Program-made: the position numbers and the translations under genes
Shown here: positions 9,205 to 20,259 of the stretch, one piece after another
Numbering within the stretch: position 1 is the stretch's first letter
Layout: each line of letters begins with the position of its first letter
Source: Spirometra erinaceieuropaei
Lineage: Eukaryota; Platyhelminthes; Cestoda; Diphyllobothriidea; Diphyllobothriidae
Assembly: GCA_902702965.1 (NCBI GenBank)
Contig: CACRXP010000002.1
Span: 1,640,512-1,704,511, forward strand
Reading direction: 5' to 3'
Length of the DNA stretch: 64,000 nucleotides
The notes under the pieces: generated by a model
Seen by the model: only the letters and a program-made list of their open reading frames with translations
Database searches by the model: none
What the model was told of the DNA's origin: nothing

Positions 9205-10290
9205 CAAATGGCAAAAGGGCCCGGACATTTTCCACACTACTTCAAGTATGCGTTATTTGCGTGATCACTTACAATGCGCACGAAAAGTCTCACCAATGGA
9301 TACTGTGGAAGGCAAGATAAGTGAGTCTGTTCGTGGGCTGCCCGCTCATAGAATCGAGGCACAAGCAGCTTGCGACAGACGCATTTGTCTTCTCTGGCAG
9401 GAATTTCGATTTCGCCTTTTCAGTATAATTACGGTGGAATTGCATAACGCCCAGATTTGCACGCACGATCGTTGCTATCTTTACCGAGAGGCAGACAAGG
9501 CGCGTGTCCACCGACCAAGAATGCATTTAAATCACAGTACTGTATCGAGCCGTATTCAGTGGATCGCCGTAATTAGTCTAAGGGACGCATTAACGAGAAA
9601 CGAACGGTCAAGCAGACGCACCTTACTGGTGTAGCCGAAAAGTTGCCTTAAGCGCTCTGTCTGACACAATTTTCCCAGCGGCAGTAGAGGGGATGCCGAA
9701 ATTGGTCAAACTTAGTGCTCGTCGTTGGCTCAAGCAGATAATTCGAAGAGTGGTCATGCAACAGAAGGGGGATTTGCCAACCAGAAATCGCAAGCAATTG
9801 CATATTTGAGAAGAAACTGCACAGAGATAAGAAACGGCCGGTAACATCTCAAAAAGAGGACTAAGAGATTGCATACTTGCTAGATTTTCTTGACTTTCAA
9901 ATGTTCTTAAAACAGGCAATGACACAGACTCTGAACCCCACACAATTCTCAGAGTTGTCATGCAACGGAAGGGCGATTTTCCAAACAGAAATCTCAAACA
10001 GCTGCCCATAACTGGGAAATTAGTCCCCATGTCTGGAAGAGGCGTGCACACGCTAACGAACAATCGTGAACGAGGGCAAACATTTAAATCTGGTAATGTT
10101 TGTTGTGCCAATTTATGTTTCTTCGTAAGTCCATGGAGCAGATGAAAGAGCTAGTACGCTGGGAGACGCAGGGAAAACCATCGTGCGCCCGTTCCAGTGC
10201 GTATGCAAGGCGGACTATTAAAAAAACACTGTTACGCTGTTCCGCTACACAAAAACGATAGCCACATCGCCATGGGACATAACTCGGGCA
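9205..10290 (+). repeat. Repeat R2, copy 1
   Basis: Left part 9205-9533 aligns with the reverse complement of 34129-34415. Part b (9548-10290) aligns with 10926-11490 (same strand) and the reverse complement of about 32640-33187. At the position where copies 2 and 3 carry an R1 element, this copy instead has CAGTACTGTA. The frame 9173-9634 (153 codons) runs across two repeat parts and is not conserved in the other copies, so it is not called. Class of R2 unknown. Confidence 0.7.
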
Positions 10291-10291
10291 T

Positions 10292-10923
10292 CCAATTTTA
10301 TACTCGAAAGAAGGGTATATTTAGGTTTTAAAAAGTTCCTAATTGTGAGTTTTTTAATACCGTGAAATACCTGCTCATAAAACGTCAAGTGTCTGCATTT
10401 ACCAATGTGACTTGTGAAGTTAAAAATATGGCTCAAAACCACTGCTAAAATTTATGCACCACATATGGTTTGCTCTTAATGCCGTAGAATAATGAATGAT
10501 TTTCCGTACGCAGAAAATATACGCAGGTCGATTTCAAAATTATTTGGGAATTTGAAAAGTTTTTGAAAATCGAATTATACCCCTTTTTGAGTATAAAATT
10601 GAAAGAAGACGACATCTTCTATTGAATGAATAAAATAATGAATGTTTATGCATGCCTTCTACAAAGTATAATGAAATATTTAAGGGTATCGAAAATCAGT
10701 GGGAAAAATACATGCTACTTAAGAATTCATTTTTTATAAAGTATACTTCTTGTATGCAGCAAAAAAAGAAAATCGTTCGAAAATCGGCATCCCGCGGTAG
10801 CTGAATAATTATCAAATTATGCTGCAAGATGATCAGTTTTACAACCCTACCTAATTAATCTTTTCGAAAAGAAAACGCATTTCGGAATTTCGGTTGACAT
10901 TTCATGAGTTAGCCCACCTACTG
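10292..10923. mobile_element. R1c foldback element, left-truncated
   Basis: Matches R1e (33190-34126). The right terminus CACCTACTG ends at 10923 and TA follows at 10924-10925. The left ~300 bp is missing; the cut coincides with the end of R2 copy 1 at 10290. Confidence 0.75.
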
Positions 10924-10925
10924 TA

Positions 10926-12370
10926 CCGAGCCATGTTCAGTGGATCGCCCTATTTTGTCTGAGAGATGCATTAACGAGATACAGACGAACAGGCAGACGT
11001 ACTCAACTTGTGTGTCGTCGAGCTACTCTTTTTTGCGCTCAATCTGGCGCAATTTGTCAAGCTGAATGCTCGGCGCCGGCTCAGGCAAAGGATTCGAAGT
11101 GTGGTCATGCAACGGAAGGGTGATGTGCCAACCAGAAATCGCAAGCAATTGCCCATAACTGGTAAACTAGGTCACTTATCTGAAAAAAAACAGAAAGAAG
11201 AAACCACCGGGAGCCTCGCAAAATAGCGGACTAAGAGATTGCATATTTGCTAGGTTTTCCCGACTTTCAACTGTTTTCAAAACAGACAGTGACCCAGATT
11301 AAGAATTCCTCAAGAATTTTAGGCGGGATCCGAGCAGAGGAGAGAGCTAGTGCGTTGGGCGACGCAGAAAAAACCATCATGAGCCCGTTCCAGTGCGTAT
11401 GCAAGACAGGTCATTCAAAAGCACTGCTCTGCTGTTCTGCTACACCAGAACGATAGCCAAATCGTCATAGGTCATACCTCGGGCCGTACTCTGCCTGTCT
11501 TATCTGTGCGTGTGGCACGAGGCACGGACAAGTCACTGAGAAAATGAGGCTGATAATGCGGTTCCCTTCCTCAGCCACTGTGACAATTTGACTCATTTCC
11601 CACTTAAATAGATCTGACTCGTCTACACTTATGAAGAATGTGCGCGATATCTGAGCGGCAGTTAGGCTGGAATGACCTTCATGGTTCATTCCACTCTTGT
11701 GAAATCTACGCCCGTCGGTAGACAGCGACTTCACAACAAGTCAGCCACTGCACCCGACCCAACACCCTGCAGTCGGCTTCATTCGGATTGGCTGCTGGTG
11801 TACGGCAGAGGGATGAAAGTCTGCTGTCTATCTAGCTCGATGTCAGTGCCTACCTCCTCCCAATTAATTATCCAACACGCCTCAGGCTATCGCGAGACGC
11901 CAAGAGTCGTAGTCTTCAGTGTGACAGCTCTGATGACGCAAACCGATCTCACTCTCTGCTCAGAGTTGGGCTGCAGTGCCATCTGTTCACTGGGATTAGT
12001 ATGACATTTCTGGCCGGTTAGAAAGATGAAGATTCCCTTCTAAAAAACGGATTATATTCACTTAGGTAGCAGTTCGTATTTAACAAGCTTAGAGGGGCGA
12101 CCTTGTCAGCCACCGCACACACACACACACCCGCCCACCTCCAGCCGTCTTGACTTTGCTCTACCGGAGGAATAGAATCCGTCTGGGAGGGCAGACTGGG
12201 GTGGATGTAGCGCAGACGTGCTTCGCTGTAAATAAATTTAAGCACAGATCACGGTTGTGCCATCTCCGGAGACGGTGGCGGTCATTTTCGCTTTTGGCTA
12301 GCTCTCACGCATGCAAATTACTATTACACAGTGGGTGGTAGGCTGTCCTGAAGGACTCATCGATGTCAGA
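10926..12370 (+). repeat. Repeat R2, copy 2
   Basis: Aligns over about 1.4 kb with the reverse complement of 31737-33187, starting CCGAGCC.TGTTCAGTGGATC right after R1c and ending near CCTGAAGGACTCATCGATG. It contains a (CA)n tract at 12116-12130. No recognisable protein domain in any frame; the frame 11672-12004 is not maintained in the inverted copy. Confidence 0.75.
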
Positions 12371-12735
12371 TCCAGCGTTTGCATTGTAGCGTTAATCACT
12401 GAGAGTGTTTAGGTGGGAGATTTAAGAATGGATTTAAATCGCTCTGACTGTCTTATGCGGAAATGGTACATTTTGGCTGTGTTGTAATTATTGCAAGTAT
12501 GCAATCATACTTTGTTTCGAGAGTATGCCCTGTGTCGCCTCAGCCCTCAAAAGTTGCACATGGTGGACGTCCTTGCTTGAGATGGCTGAAGTGTCGTCGA
12601 TTCAGAGGGGCGGTAATCGAACCACTTGCTTTTTGCAAGAGAACTTTGCCGCTTATTCGATATCGTGCTTATTCATAACTAGCATCCAAAAACTATGCCT
12701 TTCAAAATCGTTTCTGTAGACGTGTAAGTATGACT
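12371..12735. other. Non-coding, nothing recognised
   Basis: No domain, RNA gene or second copy in the window was recognised. Confidence 0.4.
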
Positions 12736-12738
12736 GTC

Positions 12739-12862
12739 AGAGGTAAATTCTATGAACTGAATGGGAAAAAGAACCTTTTTTGGTAAAAGAATCGGCTCTT
12801 TGAAATGACCAATGAAAGGAAAAAGTAGAAGACGTAAATTGGCCATTGATTTCCTGCAAATA
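12739..12862. repeat. Direct repeat R9, copy 1 (left of RTE)
   Basis: Shares TTTTGGTAAAAGAA, GGCTCTTTGAAATGA, ACGTAAATTGGCCATTGATTT and CTGCAAA with 14773-14896, same orientation. The RTE fragment and R1d lie between the copies. Confidence 0.75.
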
Positions 12863-12887
12863 TATTTTATAAAAAACATCAACAACC

Positions 12888-14064
12888 GACGGCCGTCTGC
12901 TGCATTGACTATGCCGCCGCGTTCCATTCCGTTCACCGTGAGTCCCTGTGGCAGATAATGGCGCTAGATGGTGTGCCGGCAAAAATCATCGCAATGATAA
13001 AGGCCTACTATCGCTCCACTACTGCGAGAGTCCTGGTCCGCAACAATCTTTCCCAACCGTTCGGTATTCGGTCCTGCGTCCGACAGGGTTGTATCCTGTC
13101 ACCCATACTGTTCAACTACGCTATTGACTGGATCCTCGGGAGGGCCCCACGCGAGAGTGACGGCGTTGAGTTTTCCCCCGGACATCGACTGACTGATCTC
13201 GACTATGCCGATGATATCGCCTTAGTTGCTTCAAGTTTTGGTGATCTGCAGTCTATGGTGTCACGCGTGAACGAGGTCGCTAAATCTGTCGGTTTGTCCA
13301 TAAACGCTGGGAAGACCAAAGTGTTCTCAAGCTGCATCCCTGACCAGGAGATGGCACCCCTCGGGATTGATGGCTGTCAACTTGAAGAAATAGATAGTTT
13401 TAAGTACCTCGGGGCGAGGCTGCTGCATAATGGACAGAGTAAGGACGACATTGTCTCCTGAATCGAGGCTGCCCGCTGGGTTTTCTCAAGTTTTCGGAAA
13501 TGTCTATGGAACCGAGGTGACCTCTCCGTCGCCACTAAGATTCGCGTGTACCGTGCATCCGTCCGGTCTGTCCTTCACTACGGTCGTGAATGCTGGGCTT
13601 TGCGCGTGGAAGACGAGTGAAAACTGGAGGTATTTGACCACCACTGCCTGAGGACCATCCTTCGAGTGAAGTTCACCGACTTCGTCTCAAATGAGACAGT
13701 CCGCGCTCTCTGCGACAACATCGCAAGTAGAACTCAGGCCATCCAAGAAAGACGACTGTTGTGGTTCGGGCATGCTCTTCGTCGGCCACCTCAGGAGCTC
13801 AGTGTTACTGCCCTCGATCCGGCCCCGTTGCCCCATTGGAGGTGTCGACGAGGGGGTCAGTTCAAAACCTGGCTGGACACAGTTCGTCAAGACATGGAGG
13901 TGGTTCTTGGACCTGCGGTATTCGGTCTCCGTCGTAGGCGAAGGGAATGGGTTGAGCTGTCCAGATCTGCTGCTGCGGATCGTCGCGTGGAGAGGTACAG
14001 TTCGGGGCATCATCGAGGCCGGCTAGATCAGGCATGATCGCAGCCGTATCAAGTACAAGTATGA
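12888..14064 (+). pseudogene. RTE-like non-LTR retrotransposon, RT C-terminal part, decayed
   Basis: One frame reads the RT palm and the C-terminal region of a LINE. Motif A reads CIDYAAAFHSV, keeping the catalytic Asp but with His where LINEs usually have FDSV. Next come VRQGCILSPILFNYAIDW, then YADDIALVA with YADD intact, then GLSINAGKTK, then the C-terminal ERRLLWFGHALRR block. Two in-frame TGA stops (13459-13461 and 13618-13620) sit where an Arg is expected, and a frameshift near 13985 moves the end (VAWRGTVRGIIEAG) to another frame. The 5' end, including endonuclease, is absent. The short 3' end and C-terminus favour the RTE clade over CR1; clade assignment is moderately sure. Such elements copy themselves by target-primed reverse transcription. 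Confidence 0.85.
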
Positions 14065-14772
14065 AAAAAATATGCTTTCATTCACTCGTTTGACAGAGAA
14101 CTACGTCATCTTTATATTTTGTGCTCGAAAAAGGAGTATAATAAGGTTTTAAAAGCTTTCTAATTGCCGAATAATTTGGAGCCGGATTAGCCTTTGCATT
14201 AGCGCTTAGTGATTTCAGTCTGCAAGATGCATGCGTCCCGCGTAAAGAAAATCATATATTCTTTTATGCCGTTGAAAGATATAGAGAGTCCGCAAAATTT
14301 TGCAATGGATGCGGACTATGTTGTACATTTCATGAGGAGCAGTAGTAGACGGTGTGGTACGATCCTGTATGAATGGACATTGCACGGTCTTAATAAATCT
14401 CATAATAAGAAACTTTTTTAAACTTTATTATGCTCCTTCTTCGAGCATAAAATACAAAGAGGGCGTAATTCTCTGTCAAACGAGTGAATGGAAGCATATT
14501 TTTTCATGTTCTCTATAAAACACATTTGAATTTGTAAGACCATCGAAAATCAATATGAAAAATGCATGCTACAAAAGTAGTCATCTCTTTTTAAGTACGG
14601 TTTTCACAGGAGATTGAAAAGAAGTGTATTCAAAAACAGACATCCTGTCGAGTCCGAAATACTTTAGGACTATACCGCAAGATAATATATATTAGAACAC
14701 CACCTAAGTAATTCTTCCTAATCGAAAACTCATTTCATTTCATTTTGGTCAACATTTCGTGAGATCGGTCAC
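14065..14772. mobile_element. R1d foldback element, both ends damaged
   Basis: Matches R1f from the ATATGCTTTC block through the central region to GAGATCGGTCACTCA. The left ~270 bp is missing where the RTE ends, and the last few bases of the right end (CTG-TA) are gone. Confidence 0.7.
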
Positions 14773-14896
14773 TCAAAGAAAAATTCTATAAACAGAATCG
14801 GAAGAAGAGCCTTCTTTTGGTAAAAGAAACAGCTCTTTGAAATGATCAAGAGAAGGGGAATGTAGAAAACGTAAATTGGCCATTGATTTTCTGCAA
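14773..14896. repeat. Direct repeat R9, copy 2
   Basis: Partner of 12739-12862; follows the damaged end of R1d. Confidence 0.75.
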
Positions 14897-16845
14897 AAGC
14901 TTCTACGCGGAACACGAAGAAGGGCAGAGGCCGACCAAATGAAGCGGTCTAGGGGGACGGAGTTCTTCCTGATGAAGAAAGTCATAAGCTAATGAGCCCC
15001 TGCGTTTGCAGCGTAACGAGAAAGCGGCTCATGTCATAGAGGATCCTCCACAGCCAACATGAACCTATATTTTGGAACCGTTGTTTTGACCGCAGGTTCG
15101 TAATGGTCAGGAGAGAGTTTTGCATCAGACCCTCAACCCGCAGGGCGGGATCTTCCCAGATATGCGGGGAGGGAGGAAGAAGCAGAGCAGCAGTTGCGCA
15201 AACAGAAGCTGATGACAGTTGAACTCTCGTGAAAGATTATGTTCATTGTGTCACCCACTGACGGCATGGACGGTTACTTGCACATGAACTTGTTTACAAT
15301 AAGCGTGCGCAGCATATGCCGTACTCCTCCCTCACTCATCCAAGTCCGGTGTCAAGAGACAGTCAACAAGACAGGCGATGGGATGGTGGTTCCGTGACTG
15401 CCAAAACTAAATAGCCCACTTTCGCGTGCCACACACACGTCCGGTCAGCGCATGATGGGTCAAGTCTTCCAAGAAACAAGGACCGGCTCGGAATCCGATT
15501 GAGTGAGAGTTACATATTCGGAGGGAACCATTGCATCCTGACTCTCCTTCCTGCATGTAGCGACTCACCCCGTCACCTGGCAAGCTACGAATTCTGGTGT
15601 ACTTCGATTGTTTCAGTTGTGTTAGAATTAGTGGAGCGAGGAGTAAGTTTATGTGAGGCGGGATCGGAGTCTCACTCTCTCTCTTCCCTCTCTCAGGCAC
15701 CAGTTCGCTGTCCGAACCGGACAGCCGTCCAATGTGGGGATTGTGACAACTGGTCGGCGCGGCGTGGGTCTGCGTCTAGGCCTGCCACAACACTTCCGAT
15801 TGCGATATTTGTTTAGGGGTGCGCAGTTCGGATGACGCACTGAGCCGAGCCCTTATCTGAGTCCCGTTTTGGCCCAGCGGTGCTCCTGTGAGACCCGTAA
15901 TACACACCCACACAGACGCCTTCAGTGGGTGAAACACAGACTGAGTTCTGTAAAAACGCCCTTCAAACAGATCCTTACCAGTTACAAAAACCCGGACTAG
16001 AAAGAATGTGGGCATCCCCAGTTTCGAGGCGAATATATGCGAGATGATCAGTACAGGATTTTTTTAATCTGTTGCCTCAGTTATTTCTCTGGAAAGCATC
16101 AAAAAACACTCTTCCATGTATAAAAATTGTTCCATTTGTAGTTGAAAATCCTGTCAAAGAACCAGGATTTGCTCCCGAAAATCAACCCAAAGACTGACTG
16201 AATTGAATTGAGTAGTCACGCATAATCCATCGTATCCTATGCTAAAGTGTTGCAAGCAATTATGCAGGTCGGACCGGAATGAGGCCGGGTTCATGCGTGC
16301 CAGTTATTTTTATTCGATGCCGCTGCCTTCGAGCCGGGTGATTCATCCTAACTCATGGCCGTCATGGTAATTCCTCAAACAGGATGTCAGACAAGTCCTG
16401 ACTTCAGTTAGGCTCGTTTCCAGCCAATCTGTATTTCTCGTCCCTGTGCAGAGTTCTGCGTAATCGCCAGCCCCAGGCTACATGATTATTTATACTACTA
16501 ACAACACGGGTAGTAGTTAAAAGTCCAGACACGCGTGTTTCGCTGATCGTGTGCCGCTGACATACGCAGCCGCTAGGGGTTCGGCTCATCAGTAAGTTCC
16601 CCAGCCTACCCCATGTGTTTTTTCGTATCTGAACTTCAGTTACATCTTGCCTCGTTTAATGTCCGAGGACATTCATGCGCGAACTTTGAGTAAACGCTTG
16701 GGCACGGACTTGAAAGCAGAAGTCATATATCAGAAAACACGTGGGGAACGCCTGAGAGTTTGACCGTCGTTGCCGACGACTTCGACTGTGTGTTCCACAG
16801 CGAGGTGTGAGCAGGTACGATGGATTGCGTATGAATTGGCTTATA
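14897..16845. other. Long stretch without a recognised gene
   Basis: Several frames of 60-105 codons exist (for example 15499-15816) but none has a domain, and codon-level signal is absent. The stretch 15640-15910 has coding-like GC content and a CTCTCTCTC tract; it may be part of a dispersed repeat, but there is no second copy here. Confidence 0.4.
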
Positions 16846-17230
16846 GTGGTAATACACATGCGCTACATCTACTGCACTCTCCTCTCCTCCCCCAGCTGGG
16901 ATCGATGACAAGACAGAGTCAAGAAGACTGAAGGGGGGACGCAGGTGGATGGCACGGTCGAGTCTGCACCTTGGCTTTCCACCCCACACGCCCTGGTTCA
17001 CACAACAAGGGATTAGGATTTTAACCAACAACAAAAATGGGAGAGGGCCACAGGGGTCCCAATGTGTGCGACGTCTGCCGGCAACTGGGTCTGCCACCCC
17101 ACCCTGAAGTGTTGGCATTTCTTATGGTGTGCATTCCGATAACGCTTGCCAAAAGCCGATATGACCCCCGAGTTGGTCCGGCGCGTATACCGCGTCGCCC
17201 GTTTGGGGAACCATCGCAGCTGCGTCAGGC
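16846..17230. repeat. Repeat R7, copy 2, with flank shared with 31575-31665
   Basis: 16990-17230 aligns with 4459-4740 in the same orientation. The adjacent 16846-16925, read on the minus strand (GGGGGAGGAGAG..., GTAGATGTAGCGCA, CACTATAA), matches 31575-31665 on the plus strand. So R7 belongs to a longer dispersed repeat found three times here. Confidence 0.6.
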
Positions 17231-20200
17231 AGCGACATACGGTCGGGCAAACACGCATGTCTGAGATTTTAACTAGTACTTGTGCCGTCAGTATGCCAAC
17301 TAGTTACGTAGTTGTATGCTACTGACTGCCTGGCGCCAGTTTAGAAATAATACGCCGTTTATTCCACAGCAGTTGATGGATTTCACCTCCAGTATTCATA
17401 TAAACTCTCCGGCCGAGCCGGAAAAGGTCTGTTCCGAGGGAGTTATCCAAGCTCTTACATTAATTCCTTTGGAAATTAAACAAGGCGTCACCAGGCTTCC
17501 GATAATAGCTGTTACGTTTTAAAATGCTCCAATAAATCCCGCACTTATCTTGTTTCAATAGAATTTATGGTCACGTTCAAGGGCCAAAACAGCAGCTTCA
17601 GAACTAAATGAATCCCGTCCGTCGGATCGGTAAATGTGGAAAGGTTCAACCGTCTGCCACAACTTAAAATGCAACTATAGTCATCTTCCGCAGTAATTAT
17701 AAAATATCAGAACAATATTGCGCGACAGTTCAGACACATTGTCAGCACGCATCAGTTGTGACATATTAGAGATACGAATGCAACCTGAGTGACTGCTATA
17801 AATTTGACAAGCAACAGGTGTGTGGCAGACGATTTCAAGCCTGTCCGTTCGAAACGACATTACCGAGTCAGTGATATGTCCGACAATAACAAGGAGCATC
17901 TGAACGAATTCTTATTGACTTGTAATATTGTGCACTTTTTGATTATAAACAGTCATTTTACCAATATTTCGGGTCCCTCTCTCATACCTGTTTCCTCGGA
18001 TTGAAGGGCTGGCAGTCAGAAAGGACTTTTCTTATCATGAATAGCGTGAAACAATTTCATTCCTGTGTGAGTACAGAAACTGCGACTTGAGAAATTAGCC
18101 ATCCATCTGAACCACATCAAACAACCCGAGATTCAACCTCGCACGGCATCCCGACTTCAGCGTTGATAGCAGTAGCCAGGCAGGGAACGTGTAGGCAGAG
18201 AGGCGGAAAAAGTAGTACACCATCGTCTTCTACTTATTCTGCTGGCGACAGAAACACACACATGCGCTCGCACACAGTGCTGGAAGCAAACAGACGCCTT
18301 CCATCACATAAGTCATAAATAATTTGTCCAATTGAAGTCCATCGATGCCTTACCATAGGAAGATTCTCCGTCGCTGCAGATCGCGTCTCTTTTATTATAT
18401 CTGATGGAAGTAGGCATTTGCGGGAAACCTCACCTAATCAACGACCAGTTGTTCGGTTCATGAGAAGGCTGTCCAGACTGCTTTGTAAAAGCACCTGTTG
18501 CCATTAGATTTCCCAGCTCCAGTCACCTCGTGCGCCCTCTCCTGATTCGAACCAACGTGCTATTACCCCTTGGGGCTACGAGAATGTAGGCTTGACACGT
18601 ATCCAGGCCGTGGACATGTCAGAAGCACAGTCAGTTCTGCTTTCAAGTACGCGGGAGCACAAATTTTCCTGGACTGATTAATGCAAGAAAATGGACAGAC
18701 AGAGCTCAAGATAGGATACAAAGTAGCATAGTTCTAGCCGATATCTACTAGTTCTTTGTCCTTCATAACACAGCTATGCATCGCGATCACTGACTGCGAG
18801 AACTCTTTAAACCCAGGTCACAGATACCATATCCATTCGCCGCCAAAATACCTTTAATAAGCAACATGGCATGCCATTGCTTCAGTTTATTTGCAAGTCA
18901 AGTTCGCTGAGTCCATTAAATGTGGGTGGATAAATTCAGAGACGGAAAATTGATGCAATGCATCAGTCTGACAAAAGGATTAAGGAGATTGCGGTTAGTT
19001 CAATATCATCATTGCATTGATGCGAACATTTATTTGCCTCTGCTGGTTACCTGTCGAAAGTACTTCGTGCTTAGGTGGAACGTAGAGACATTTTACGATC
19101 AAGTCGCTCCAGTGGACAGGTAGTTTATCCTAATAATATGTTTTGCCGCAATTTTTATATTTTCCACCAGTATGTATTACGCTGTCCAAGTCAAATACAA
19201 ACATTGATATTTTATTGTTAAAGACACATTGGATTCTAATAATCAGTAATATTCGCCAACGCCGTGCACACTATTAGCAAATGCACCTCCGTAGAGTTCT
19301 TTGGAGCAATTCACATCCTGTAGAACGTTCTCAAGCAAGTGCTTTCGTGACTAATTTTTTAGTTGTCTAATTAATCAGCCGGAAGACAAGACTTCCGAAA
19401 TACAGTACTCAAGGTGCGTGCTCTCAATGAATACCTGTCCGCTGTAAATTTTGGCGAGAACTTCCGTGCATCGAGAACGTATCAGGAACTGCCAGCGCAC
19501 TTCGCATACCGCTGAGAGTGGGGCTTGCACACGGACCAGAGACATTAATGCAGCGTTAGTTGAAGAAATCGTCAGACTTGCTGCCCTAATGAAAGGGTTC
19601 TGGGGTTGCTCAACCAGACCAAGTGCAGTCACGGGCGAGGAAACTGCGTCGGAAAAACAAGCAGATTACTCGAGAGGCGAAGGGTGGTCAAGCATCTACC
19701 AGCAGTAAGGCGGAATGGCGGCGACACATGTTCGGTCTCAGTTGATGAGACCGCGCCACAATTTAAAGTTCGGTGTGGTCGAAGTCCTCGGTGGAGGTGA
19801 GAACTGCACGAATCGTTCGTTGTTTCAGCCATGGTTTTCCAGTTTGCACTCTATCAAGAAGCTTAACGGCCTTCTCCTCTATACAGCTATAGAACACTGT
19901 CCCCTCTGTGAGGAGAGTAACCAATCACAGAGGAAGTCCAAGACGAAGGTTCATCTGATGGAATTCCCAATCGATCATCATATTTTGGGAAAAAGGCTTG
20001 GGGCAGTTGATTCGGAATTTAGTAACCGCATTAGTATCGCCGTAGTATGCTGTGTTAAACCCGAGTATTTTCAATTAGAGTAGTCCATTGATGGTGTCGT
20101 AACTGAGTTCCGTGCATTCTGCACTCTTGTGGGACCACTATCACCATCTCTTTACGTTTTTAAAATGGGTTCGAACATTAATTTTGTAGGTCGTGATAAT

Positions 20201-20255
20201 GAGGCCCTTATATCGGGGACCAGACTCTCCTCCTCTTCGTGACGACTTAGAATCC
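17231..20255. other. 3-kb stretch without a recognised gene
   Basis: Only short frames. A truncated tRNA-like unit lies at 18527-18585. The 19450-19830 section has overlapping short frames of coding-like GC content but no domain I know. No repeat partner seen inside the window. Confidence 0.4.
18527..18585 (-). pseudogene. tRNA-like fragment (SINE head or tRNA pseudogene)
   Basis: The minus strand has an A-box-like CGTAGCCCCAAGGGG and a near-consensus B box GGTTCGAATCA only about 25 bases apart, so the anticodon arm is deleted. Not a functional tRNA. Confidence 0.4.
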
Positions 20256-20259
20256 TCCC

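Noticed and set aside
9173..9634. 153-codon plus-strand frame
   Set aside because: Runs across two parts of repeat R2; the matching parts in copies 2 and 3 do not keep the frame.
11672..12004. 110-codon plus-strand frame
   Set aside because: Inside repeat R2; not preserved in the inverted copy.
12116..12130. (CA)n and other simple tracts (45497, 52795, 57211, 62302) as regulatory sites
   Set aside because: Ordinary microsatellites with no supporting context.
15205..15240. CTGATGA followed by GAAAG, possible hammerhead
   Set aside because: No stem II pairing and no PLE tail nearby.
15499..15816. 105-codon frame in a GC-richer stretch
   Set aside because: No recognisable motif, overlapping frames on both strands; no support beyond length.
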